From NCBI GenBank assembly GCA_016926475.1, contig JAFGON010000028.1:1-11003 (forward strand): a stretch of DNA of 11,003 bases. Reading direction: 5' to 3'. The notes under the pieces are model-generated. The model was given only the letters and a program-made list of their open reading frames with translations. It was not told the origin of the DNA and did not search any database. Each line of letters begins with the position of its first letter. The first letter of the stretch is position 1. Below are positions 4,812-11,003 of the stretch, one piece after another. Made by a program: the position numbers and the translations under genes. This DNA is from a candidate division WOR-3 bacterium. Lineage in GTDB: Bacteria; SDB-A.

Positions 4812-5807
4812 ATGATTGTAGGCATGACTTACGATCTAAGGGATGAATACCTTGCTGAAGGCTATTCTCCTGAGGACACTGCTGAACTCGACAGTCAAGT
4901 GACGATAACGGGTATTGAAAATGCCCTCAAATTGCCGGGTCACGAAGTAAGACGCATAGGCAGTGTTAAAAAACTTATAAAAGCTCTCTCAAACGGCGAG
5001 ACATGGGACATTGTGTTCAATATCTCGGAAGGCATAAAAGGAACAGGCAGAGAGGCTTTGGTGCCCGCCATTCTCGATCACTTCCAGATCCCTTACACAT
5101 TTTCCGGGCCGCTCGTGATGACGACAACACTCGACAAACCAACGGCAAAAATAATCGCCCAAAAAGCTTCGATTCCGACGCCGGATTTTTTTGTCGTCCA
5201 GGATGAAAAAGATATCTTGGATAAGGCTGGAAAATTGAAATACCCTTTGTTCGTCAAACCTGCGGCAGAGGGCTCTGGTAAAGGCGTGTCCGTCACATCT
5301 ATCGTCAGAAACCGCGAAGAACTTCTGAATGAATGTTCGAGGCTGAAAAATCTTTTCAGACAGCCCGTCCTTGTGGAAGAGTATTTGAGCGGAAGAGAAT
5401 ACACCACCGCGGTAGTTGACGGACCACAGGGCATTGAAATAATAGGCACCGCAGAAGTGATTTTCAATGAAAACGCCGAAGGCGGCATTTATTCATATTC
5501 TAACAAGGAAAAATACGAGACCAGAGTCAGTTACGAAATCCAAACGGGCGAAAAGGAAAGAGAATGCGCTGAACTCGCTAAAAAAGTCTGGGACGCTTTT
5601 TCGTGCATGGATTGCGCGAGGATTGATTTCAGGGAGAACGAAAACGGGAAAATCGAATTTTTAGAGATAAATCCCTTGCCCGGCCTGAATCCCATGCGTT
5701 CTGATCTGCCCATAATTGCAGGAAAAGTTAATTTGGATTATAATGACTTGATAGTTAAAATATTGGATAGCGCAATAAACAGAACTTTTAAAAAGGAACA
5801 AAAATGA
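4812..5807 (+). CDS. D-Ala-D-Ala ligase-like ATP-grasp protein, non-canonical
   Basis: An ATP-grasp carboxylate-amine ligase of 331 residues, related to D-alanine-D-alanine ligase (COG1181 type). It should be cytoplasmic, activating a carboxylate with ATP and joining it to an amine. Recognisable parts are SEGIKGTGRE (72-81), the ATP-binding KPAAEGSGKGVS (149-160), VEEYLSGREYT (188-198), and the Mg/ATP residues D272 (ARIDFRE), E285 and N287 (LEINPLPGL). The N-terminal GGxSxE motif that contacts the first D-Ala in Ddl enzymes is absent and replaced by MTYDLRDEYLAEGYSP. The usual EGSS is EGSG, and the omega loop differs (YSYSNKEKYE). A role in peptidoglycan D-Ala-D-Ala synthesis is therefore doubtful. 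It lies 6 bp after kamA without a clear binding site, suggesting coupled translation, and overlaps the next gene by ATGA. Ligation of a beta-amino acid is plausible but unproven. Confidence 0.85.
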   Translation: MIVGMTYDLRDEYLAEGYSPEDTAELDSQVTITGIENALKLPGHEVRRIGSVKKLIKALSNGETWDIVFNISEGIKGTGREALVPAILDHFQIPYTFSGPLVMTTTLDKPTAKIIAQKASIPTPDFFVVQDEKDILDKAGKLKYPLFVKPAAEGSGKGVSVTSIVRNREELLNECSRLKNLFRQPVLVEEYLSGREYTTAVVDGPQGIEIIGTAEVIFNENAEGGIYSYSNKEKYETRVSYEIQTGEKERECAELAKKVWDAFSCMDCARIDFRENENGKIEFLEINPLPGLNPMRSDLPIIAGKVNLDYNDLIVKILDSAINRTFKKEQK

Positions 5808-7153
5808 AAATCTGTCGCCTGACATTTGTATTTACGATTCTTTCGTTAATTTTTTCCTGTTCCAAAAAGCCTGTCGAAACAGAGACAAAAGACCTGCAAA
5901 AATTCGCCATCGAACTCGTCGAATTCGTCGATGCTGGCGATTACGAAAATGCATCGGCGATGTTCGATTCTGCGATGACTGAAGTATTCCATGAAGAAAT
6001 GATGAACCAGTCCTGGCAAGTAATTGAAGCCAAATTCGGGGAAATCGGAGAACTCATCGAATCGAGAACGGAATCCGTTGACGGATACGACATTGTTTTT
6101 CTGATATACAATTTCACAAAATCAAAGGTTGAAGTAAAGGTCGTTTTCGATTCCGAACAAAAAGTTGCCGGATTTTTCGCATATCCTTTGGAGGTTTCGG
6201 CTATAAAGCCTCTGCCAGCCTACATAGACACGTCAGCGTTCACTGAAAAATTAATTGAAATAGGCGAAGGGGAGTGGGTTTTGCCCGGAACCTACACGAT
6301 TCCGAAAAACACAGAGAAATTCCCGGTTGTCATTCTCGTTCACGGCTCTGGACCCAACGACAGGAACGAGACGATGGGACCAAACAAACCTTTCAGGGAC
6401 ATAGCGTGGGGTCTCGCGTCAGCCGGTATAGGCGTTTTGAGATACGACAAGAGGACTTATATCTATCCTGAAAAAGTGATTGAAATGTACGACGAATTGA
6501 CTCTGGAAGATGAAACGATTGACGACGCCTTGTCTGCCGTCGGGTATCTTTTAAAAAACACATGGATAGATTCTTCTTCGATTTATATTGCCGGACACAG
6601 TCTCGGAGCGATGGCAATCCCCGCCATAGCATCCAGGGTGCCAAACCTCGGTGGATTCATAATTATGGCCGGCAATACGAGAAAGCTTGAAGAACTGACA
6701 CTCGAGCAGGTGAACTACATATTCGGACTCGATTCTTTCACTAAAGAAGAAAGCCTGTACATTGACACTCTTAAAGCAAAAATAGCCAATATCAAAATGG
6801 TTTCCGAAGACACTGTAATATCGCCGGAGGATTTGCCTTTCGGCGTTTCTCAGGTTTATTGGGCTTATCTGGAGAATTACGATCAGTTGGCCGAAGCCGG
6901 AAAAATAAAAAAGCCGGTACTCGTAATCCAGGGCGAAAGGGATTATCAGGTTACGATGGTGGATTTTGCCGGCTGGAAGTCAAAACTCGGGCATCTCGGG
7001 AATTTTTCTTTCAAATCATATCCTTATCTCAACCACCTTTTCATGGAAGGTGAAGGCAGGAGCACACCTGAGGAATATATGATTCCGAATTACGTTTCAG
7101 GCGAAGTCATTTCTGATATAATTGACTGGATAAAGACAATAGAGCAAAAATAA
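5804..7153 (+). CDS. Lipoprotein with DUF3887 and alpha/beta hydrolase domains
   Basis: A 449-residue secreted lipid-anchored hydrolase. The N-terminus is a lipoprotein signal (KICR, hydrophobic stretch, IFSC with lipidated C19). Residues about 30-130 resemble DUF3887, an NTF2-like domain often placed before hydrolases. Residues about 155-449 form an alpha/beta hydrolase: oxyanion region HGSGPNDRNE (180-189), nucleophile elbow GHSLG (S266), acid D380 (GERDYQV) and H411 (LNHLF). The triad is complete, so an esterase or peptidase-like activity outside the inner membrane is expected; the substrate is unknown. The ATG at 5804 overlaps the previous stop as ATGA and has AAAAGGAA upstream, so translation is coupled to the ATP-grasp gene. 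DUF4126 follows after 14 bp. Confidence 0.88.
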   Translation: MKICRLTFVFTILSLIFSCSKKPVETETKDLQKFAIELVEFVDAGDYENASAMFDSAMTEVFHEEMMNQSWQVIEAKFGEIGELIESRTESVDGYDIVFLIYNFTKSKVEVKVVFDSEQKVAGFFAYPLEVSAIKPLPAYIDTSAFTEKLIEIGEGEWVLPGTYTIPKNTEKFPVVILVHGSGPNDRNETMGPNKPFRDIAWGLASAGIGVLRYDKRTYIYPEKVIEMYDELTLEDETIDDALSAVGYLLKNTWIDSSSIYIAGHSLGAMAIPAIASRVPNLGGFIIMAGNTRKLEELTLEQVNYIFGLDSFTKEESLYIDTLKAKIANIKMVSEDTVISPEDLPFGVSQVYWAYLENYDQLAEAGKIKKPVLVIQGERDYQVTMVDFAGWKSKLGHLGNFSFKSYPYLNHLFMEGEGRSTPEEYMIPNYVSGEVISDIIDWIKTIEQK

Positions 7154-7156
7154 AAA

Positions 7157-7162
7157 AAGAGG
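7157..7162 (+). promoter_or_regulatory. Ribosome binding site deciding the DUF4126 start
   Basis: AAGAGG lies 5 bases before TTG at 7168. The in-frame GTG at 7162 overlaps this site and so could not use it. Confidence 0.6.
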
Positions 7163-7167
7163 TGAAT

Positions 7168-7758
7168 TTGCACATTGTTTTGGGTGTTCTGATAGGCATA
7201 GGTCTCAGCGCTTCCTGCGGTTTCAGGGTTTTCGTGCCTTTTCTTGTGATGAGCATAGCTGCCAAAGCCGGTTTTCTTACTCTGTCGCCGGGATTTGTCT
7301 GGGTTTCTTCGACCCCGGCTTTGATCGCTTTTGCGGTGGCGACTGTACTTGAGATAGCGGCGTATTACGTTCCTGTTATTGACAACATTCTCGACTCGGC
7401 GGCAATGCCGATTTCATTCGTCGCGGGAGCCGTGGTGACGGCATCGTGCGCTGTCGAAGTTCATCCGTTTTTAAAATGGACAATGGCCGTCATAGCCGGA
7501 GGCGGAGCCGCGCTTACGATTTCAGCGGCGACTTCTTTCATAAGAGGGGTTTCGACTACGGTCACAGGAGGATCCGCCAACGCCGTTATCAACACTGGCG
7601 AAACGGTTTTCTCCGCCGTGATGTCTGTTCTGTCAATAGTGATGCCTGTATTCGCTCTTGCGACTCTTATGGTTCTCGTCATAGTAGCCGTGGCAATAAT
7701 AAAAAGAAGACGGAGTAAAAACGAAAAAAAATGTGAAGAGTCGCTAATCAAACTTTGA
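7168..7758 (+). CDS. DUF4126 family membrane protein
   Basis: Small hydrophobic protein of 196 residues with several membrane segments and a short basic tail (KRRRSKNEKK). The N-terminal stretch GVLIGIGLSASCGFRVFVPFLVMS is the conserved start of DUF4126 proteins, which favours the TTG at 7168 over the GTG at 7162 that would add two residues. Glycine- and alanine-rich segments (IAGGGAAL, TVTGGSANAVINTGE) are also typical. The family has no established function that I know of. It closes the plus-strand run begun by kamA and converges on the GlsB-type gene only 11 bp away. No terminator hairpin is visible between the two. Confidence 0.85.
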   Translation: MHIVLGVLIGIGLSASCGFRVFVPFLVMSIAAKAGFLTLSPGFVWVSSTPALIAFAVATVLEIAAYYVPVIDNILDSAAMPISFVAGAVVTASCAVEVHPFLKWTMAVIAGGGAALTISAATSFIRGVSTTVTGGSANAVINTGETVFSAVMSVLSIVMPVFALATLMVLVIVAVAIIKRRRSKNEKKCEESLIKL

Positions 7759-7769
7759 ATTTTGAGTCT

Positions 7770-8024
7770 TTATTTGCCCTTTCTTCCTATTCCGACCAAA
7801 ATAAGAAGCACGAGAGATCCTATTACTGCGACTCCGAAGCTTTTTAAGCTGAAACTGAAAGAAAACACGTCACCAGTGATAAATTTCATTATGAAACCGC
7901 CGATGAAAGCGCCGAGAACGCCGACGATAATGTTTATCAGGCATCCCTGTTTTTTATTTCCCATTATGAGACTTGCAATCCAGCCGGCTATCCCGCCAAA
8001 AATTACCCACACAATGAAGTTCAT
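7770..8024 (-). CDS. GlsB/YeaQ/YmgE family membrane protein
   Basis: An 84-residue inner-membrane protein of the transglycosylase-associated family (PF04226). It has three predicted membrane segments: about 3-22, 30-48 and 62-80. It also has the glycine-rich family signatures FGGIAGWIASLIMG and GVLGAFIGGF. Family members are linked to general stress responses; biochemical function is unknown. The ATG at 8024 is supported by an AGGAGGA at 8031-8037 with a 6-base spacer. It is transcribed alone, from a strong-looking promoter at 8071-8099, divergently from the epimerase gene. Confidence 0.9.
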   Translation of the reverse strand: MNFIVWVIFGGIAGWIASLIMGNKKQGCLINIIVGVLGAFIGGFIMKFITGDVFSFSFSLKSFGVAVIGSLVLLILVGIGRKGK

Positions 8025-8048
8025 TTTAAATCCTCCTTAAAATTTGTG

Positions 8049-8077
8049 TTGTCAGACTTATAGAGTATATATTATAG
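8049..8077 (+). promoter_or_regulatory. Putative promoter for epimerase/glycosyltransferase genes
   Basis: TTGTCA (8049-8054) is followed by the AT-rich TATATATTATAG (8066-8077). The best-looking -10, TATTAT at 8070-8075, has a short 15-base spacer, so it may be weak or need an activator. Its -10 region overlaps that of the opposite promoter. Its position between 8044 and 8116 argues that translation starts at 8116. Confidence 0.45.
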
Positions 8078-8099
8078 AAAATAAAAGCTTTTCAGACAA
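8071..8099 (-). promoter_or_regulatory. Sigma-70-like promoter for the GlsB-type gene
   Basis: On the minus strand TTGTCT (8099-8094) and a perfect TATAAT (8076-8071) are separated by exactly 17 bases. The predicted transcript would start near 8064, about 40 bases before the GlsB-type ATG. This is the best promoter match seen in the window. Confidence 0.65.
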
Positions 8100-8115
8100 T
8101 AGGGAGATTAATAGG

Positions 8116-9084
8116 TTGAAAAACATTCTTCTGACAGGCGCGGCTGGTTTTATTGGAATGGAAACGGCAAAAAAACTTCTCGGCGAAGGATTTTCTGTCG
8201 TTGGCATAGACAACCTAAACGATTATTACGACGTAAGACTTAAAACAAAACGACTGGAAGAGCTCGCCGGCAATAAAAATTTTGTCTTTTACAAGATCGA
8301 CATAGAAAATTTTCAAGACCTAAAAAATTTGTTTTCAGAGAACAAGTTCGACGCAGTCATAAATTTAGCGGCGAGAGCCGGAGTCCGGTACAGCATCGAA
8401 AATCCTTTTATCTACGTGACGACAAACACTTTGGGAAACACAAATCTTCTCGAGCTCTCCAAGCATTACGGAGTGAGTAAATTCGTTTTGGCTTCGACTT
8501 CATCTCTTTACGCGGGACAGAAAATGCCTTTTGTCGAGACACTCGAGGTAAACACTCCGATATCCCCATACGCTGCGTCAAAAAAAGGCGCGGAAATGAT
8601 GTGTTATACCTACCATTATCTTTTCGGCCTAGACACGACAATACTTCGTTTTTTCACGGTTTACGGACCATATGGGAGACCCGACATGAGTGTCTTCAAA
8701 TTTTTCAAATGGATAACTGAAGATAAACCAGTAGAAATATACGGCGACGGATCACAGAGCAGGGATTTCACGTACGTAGAGGACATAGCAAGAGGAGTCG
8801 TATCGGGCTTGAAACCTCTCGGATTTGAGATAATAAACTTTGGAAACAACTCCCCCCATAAATTATCCGAAATGCTTGAATTAATAGAAAAATTCACGGG
8901 AAAAAAGTCGGTAAAAGAATATTCGGAGTTCAGAAAAGAAGACATGATGGCTACTTATGCAGACATAACTAAAGCAAAAAAGCTTCTTGACTGGTCTCCG
9001 GAGTATTCACTTGAACAGGGCATTGAAGAAACGGCTAAGTGGTGGAGAGAAAACCAGAACTGGCTCGCGGATATTAAAATTTGA
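8116..9084 (+). CDS. NAD-dependent epimerase, UDP-glucuronate 4-epimerase-like
   Basis: Extended SDR nucleotide-sugar epimerase, cytoplasmic, probably interconverting UDP-glucuronate and UDP-galacturonate or a related sugar. With the TTG start at 8116 it has 322 residues. The Rossmann motif GAAGFIG (8-14) lies at the extreme N-terminus. The catalytic set is STSS (127-130) with Y152 and K156 (YAASK). LNDYYDVRLK and LAARAGVRYSIENP are characteristic of the UDP-glucuronate epimerase branch. SRDFTYVEDIARG is the usual sugar-nucleotide epimerase signature. A longer reading frame from 8044 exists but covers a promoter and adds 24 non-conserved residues. AGGGAG at 8101-8106 suits the TTG. The stop overlaps the next start as TTGA, so the glycosyltransferase is coupled. 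Related 4,6-dehydratase-like activities cannot be excluded. Confidence 0.9.
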   Translation: MKNILLTGAAGFIGMETAKKLLGEGFSVVGIDNLNDYYDVRLKTKRLEELAGNKNFVFYKIDIENFQDLKNLFSENKFDAVINLAARAGVRYSIENPFIYVTTNTLGNTNLLELSKHYGVSKFVLASTSSLYAGQKMPFVETLEVNTPISPYAASKKGAEMMCYTYHYLFGLDTTILRFFTVYGPYGRPDMSVFKFFKWITEDKPVEIYGDGSQSRDFTYVEDIARGVVSGLKPLGFEIINFGNNSPHKLSEMLELIEKFTGKKSVKEYSEFRKEDMMATYADITKAKKLLDWSPEYSLEQGIEETAKWWRENQNWLADIKI

Positions 9085-10358
9085 CCCATTGGTTTTATCC
9101 TGAAAAATTATTTTACCCCTTAAAAAACAGATATTTTTTTCTGTTGATTGTAATTTCAATAATTACATTTACAGCGAGAGTTTTCTATGTTTTGAAGATC
9201 GGGGAGATTACGAGCTCTGAAGACTTCAGAATCGCAATAAACATATCAGAGGGAAATGGGTTTATTTTCAATCAGGATGTCGGTCCGACAGCCTTAAAAG
9301 CTCCTCTATATCCTTATTTTCTGTCTTTAATTATGATTCTTTTCGGCTCAAAGGCTCTTTTATCAGCTGTTCTTATACAGCACGTCATTTTTTCTTTGAC
9401 CCCTTTTATAATCTATAAATCAGGAGAATTGCTCGAAAACAAAAAATTTGGTTTTGTTTGCGCTACAGTTTTCGCTTTGTATCCCGCTTTTATCAGCTAT
9501 CCGAACACAATAGAAGTGGCGAGTATATCTATACCTTTTGGTGTTCTTACTCTTTATTTAATCCTGCTGTCGGTAAAAAGAAAACCTAAGGTCGTAATCC
9601 TTTCAGTTCTATGCTCTGCATTATTATGCCTTTTACAGCCCATGTTTTTTATCATACTTATACTTTTGTATACTTTTTTGCTCATCAAAAGAAAAACAAA
9701 GCTTGAGTTCTGGGCTTTTATGATTTTTTTATTGACTGTTTCTCCATGGGTAATCAGAAATTATGTCACTTTCAATAAGTTCATATTCATAAAATCCCCT
9801 TTTTGGCAGAATGTATACACAGGTTATATGCCCGACTATCATAGGAAAGAAGAATTCGACATCGTCCCCGACAGTGTTAAGAAAAACATAGATGAGGACA
9901 GAAAAATCTACAACGACGTGGAAATGGAAGAAAGATACAAAAACGCGGTCCTGCCCATAATCCGTTCTAATATTGGTTTGTATATAAAAAAATCTTTTTC
10001 CCAACTATTCTGGCTCTGGTGGTCTCCTCCGAAATACAGCGGCAACATATCTTTTGCCGTTTTTCGCATGTTTCCGCTCTCTCTCATATATATTTTTTCT
10101 ATTTTTGGGCTTAAAAGGATTTTCTCAAAAGAAAACAGAAAATTTTACACTGCAATTTTATTCACAATGGTTTATTTTTCGGTTGTCTATGCCCTGACTT
10201 TCGCTTTAAATGTCAGGTTCAAACTTGAATTCGAATGGTTGCTGTTTTTTGTTGCGGCGCAGGGATTTATTTTATTACAGCGACTGAGTCGCCCGGAAAA
10301 AGATTCGAAATCTCATTGCCAGGTTCAATCCCAATTGTCTGAATCCCGCCGTCCGTGA
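9081..10358 (+). CDS. GT39/ArnT-type membrane glycosyltransferase
   Basis: Multi-pass inner-membrane protein of 425 residues resembling the dolichyl-phosphate-mannose/ArnT (GT-C) superfamily, which uses lipid-linked sugars. The first membrane helix (about 18-38) is followed by an extracytoplasmic loop with acidic E47 and D48, the candidate catalytic position. SEGNG and PTALKAPLYPYFLSL follow as in this family. SPWVIRN (221-227) and NVRFKLEFEWLLF (377-389) are further typical segments. The start is a TTG overlapping the epimerase stop by 4 bases with only a weak binding site, so translation probably depends on coupling; later starts would cut the first helix. The last 30 codons (396-425) overlap the opposing gene, and their hydrophilic sequence is unlike a family C-terminus. 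The donor and acceptor sugars are unknown. Confidence 0.8.
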   Translation: MTHWFYPEKLFYPLKNRYFFLLIVISIITFTARVFYVLKIGEITSSEDFRIAINISEGNGFIFNQDVGPTALKAPLYPYFLSLIMILFGSKALLSAVLIQHVIFSLTPFIIYKSGELLENKKFGFVCATVFALYPAFISYPNTIEVASISIPFGVLTLYLILLSVKRKPKVVILSVLCSALLCLLQPMFFIILILLYTFLLIKRKTKLEFWAFMIFLLTVSPWVIRNYVTFNKFIFIKSPFWQNVYTGYMPDYHRKEEFDIVPDSVKKNIDEDRKIYNDVEMEERYKNAVLPIIRSNIGLYIKKSFSQLFWLWWSPPKYSGNISFAVFRMFPLSLIYIFSIFGLKRIFSKENRKFYTAILFTMVYFSVVYALTFALNVRFKLEFEWLLFFVAAQGFILLQRLSRPEKDSKSHCQVQSQLSESRRP

Positions 10359-11003
10359 GAAGATAACCTAAGACATCAGATCCGTTTCTGAAAGCATAAG
10401 CTCCGCCAATGTTGTCTTTGATATCGAGGATATAAATCTTTTCTACCTCGGGTTTCGCTTCATATATCTCCAAGACTTCGTCGGATATTCTCTTTGTATA
10501 ATCAGAGGTTTCAATCCAGGGAATCTGTGATTTTATCAGAAAAAAGAGCAGGAAGAAGGGATATAAAATCCTTAAAATCATTAACTTTTTCGGCAACTGG
10601 AATAAAACAATAGATGTGGTGACTGAAAAAAAGACCAGGGGCAAAAACAGAAACCTCTGACCACTGCTGAACATCGTTAAAACAGGAAGAAATGATATTA
10701 GAGTAAGGGCTATATAGACTCGGGTATTTTTGATTTTAATGAAAACAAATCCAAATATTAAATATCCCAGCGCTATCAGGATTGATAAAAAAGGATTGGC
10801 TAAAAGAAATTTTATCACTCCGTGAGTTCTCATGTTTATGAGAATGGAATTGTAGTCCAGAGGAAATAGAAGCCCGTTGAGCAAATAAGTGAAATTCTTG
10901 ACGATATTGAATCCAATTTTCAACTGGTAAATTTCATTTGCCGGCATAAGCAAACCGCGATTTCTCAGACATAAATACAGAAATAAAATTATTGAAAAAT
11001 GCA
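10267..11003 (-). CDS. Partial membrane protein, possibly glycosyltransferase-related
   Basis: The frame is open to the right edge, so the start lies outside the window; about 245 residues are visible. An in-frame TTG at 10953 exists, but the codons upstream encode another hydrophobic stretch (HFSIILFLYLCLRNRG) that looks like real protein. About five or six membrane segments are followed by a soluble C-terminal domain (roughly the last 85 residues) containing VEKIYILDIKDNIGG and FPGDSVAVIK. SSGQRFLFLPLVFFS resembles the RY/RF-L-x-LP segment late in GT-C glycosyltransferases, so a polysaccharide-related role is plausible. I do not recognise the family firmly. The end overlaps the opposing GT39-type gene by 92 bp. 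Confidence 0.7.
   Translation of the reverse strand, partial: HFSIILFLYLCLRNRGLLMPANEIYQLKIGFNIVKNFTYLLNGLLFPLDYNSILINMRTHGVIKFLLANPFLSILIALGYLIFGFVFIKIKNTRVYIALTLISFLPVLTMFSSGQRFLFLPLVFFSVTTSIVLFQLPKKLMILRILYPFFLLFFLIKSQIPWIETSDYTKRISDEVLEIYEAKPEVEKIYILDIKDNIGGAYAFRNGSDVLGYLLTDGGIQTIGIEPGNEISNLFPGDSVAVIK

Noticed and set aside
7759-7769. Terminator between the convergent DUF4126 and GlsB-type genes
   Set aside because: Only 11 bases separate the stops and no GC-rich stem with a T-run is visible there or just beyond.
7461-8040. Open frames antisense to the DUF4126 and GlsB-type genes
   Set aside because: Both real genes have family signatures and binding sites. The antisense translations are compositionally odd and lack motifs.
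8044-8115. Longer epimerase start at TTG 8044
   Set aside because: The added 24 residues precede a Rossmann motif that normally sits at the N-terminus, they cover a promoter region, and a binding site suits the TTG at 8116.

Overview
The window looks like a chromosomal stretch from an anaerobic or microaerophilic, probably uncultured bacterium. It carries a flavodiiron protein, a rubrerythrin, a peroxide-type Fur regulator and an oxygen-sensitive radical-SAM enzyme. Translation is bacterial: clear AGGAGG-type ribosome binding sites and frequent GTG and TTG starts. I cannot name the lineage from sequence alone; a candidate-phylum or FCB-type genome is only a guess. The genes are of moderate GC, while the left 1.2 kb is strikingly AT-rich.

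Region 1 (1-1232) is accessory DNA. A small PD-(D/E)xK nuclease-like GxxExxY gene (313-684) sits between two mirror-image sets of a repeat module. Each module has three copies of a constant TTCGTG core about 31-33 bp apart, with a near-perfect hairpin of variable sequence between consecutive cores, followed by a T-rich spacer. Four modules lie in tandem on the right with a period of 120-123 bp. A perfect 12-bp inverted repeat lies immediately outside the gene on both sides. This is the most unusual structure in the window.

Region 2 (1233-3421, minus strand) is a compact oxidative-stress operon, perR-rbr-fprA, with gaps of 20 and 15 bp. A 19-bp Fur-type operator (17/19 to the classical consensus) lies directly upstream of the perR start, suggesting autoregulation. 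The products would remove peroxide (rubrerythrin) and O2 or NO (flavodiiron protein).

Region 3 (3454-7758, plus strand) is a four-gene run: a KamA-family radical-SAM aminomutase, a non-canonical D-Ala-D-Ala-ligase-like ATP-grasp enzyme, a DUF3887 plus alpha/beta-hydrolase lipoprotein and a DUF4126 membrane protein. The first two may make and then ligate a beta-amino acid; this is inference.

Region 4 (7770-11003) starts with a minus-strand GlsB/YeaQ-type membrane protein. Opposite it is a UDP-glucuronate-4-epimerase-like gene coupled to a GT39-type membrane glycosyltransferase, read from an overlapping bidirectional promoter. The last gene is a partial minus-strand membrane protein that runs off the right edge and overlaps the glycosyltransferase end-to-end by 92 bp. 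The plus-strand pair points to envelope glycan synthesis.
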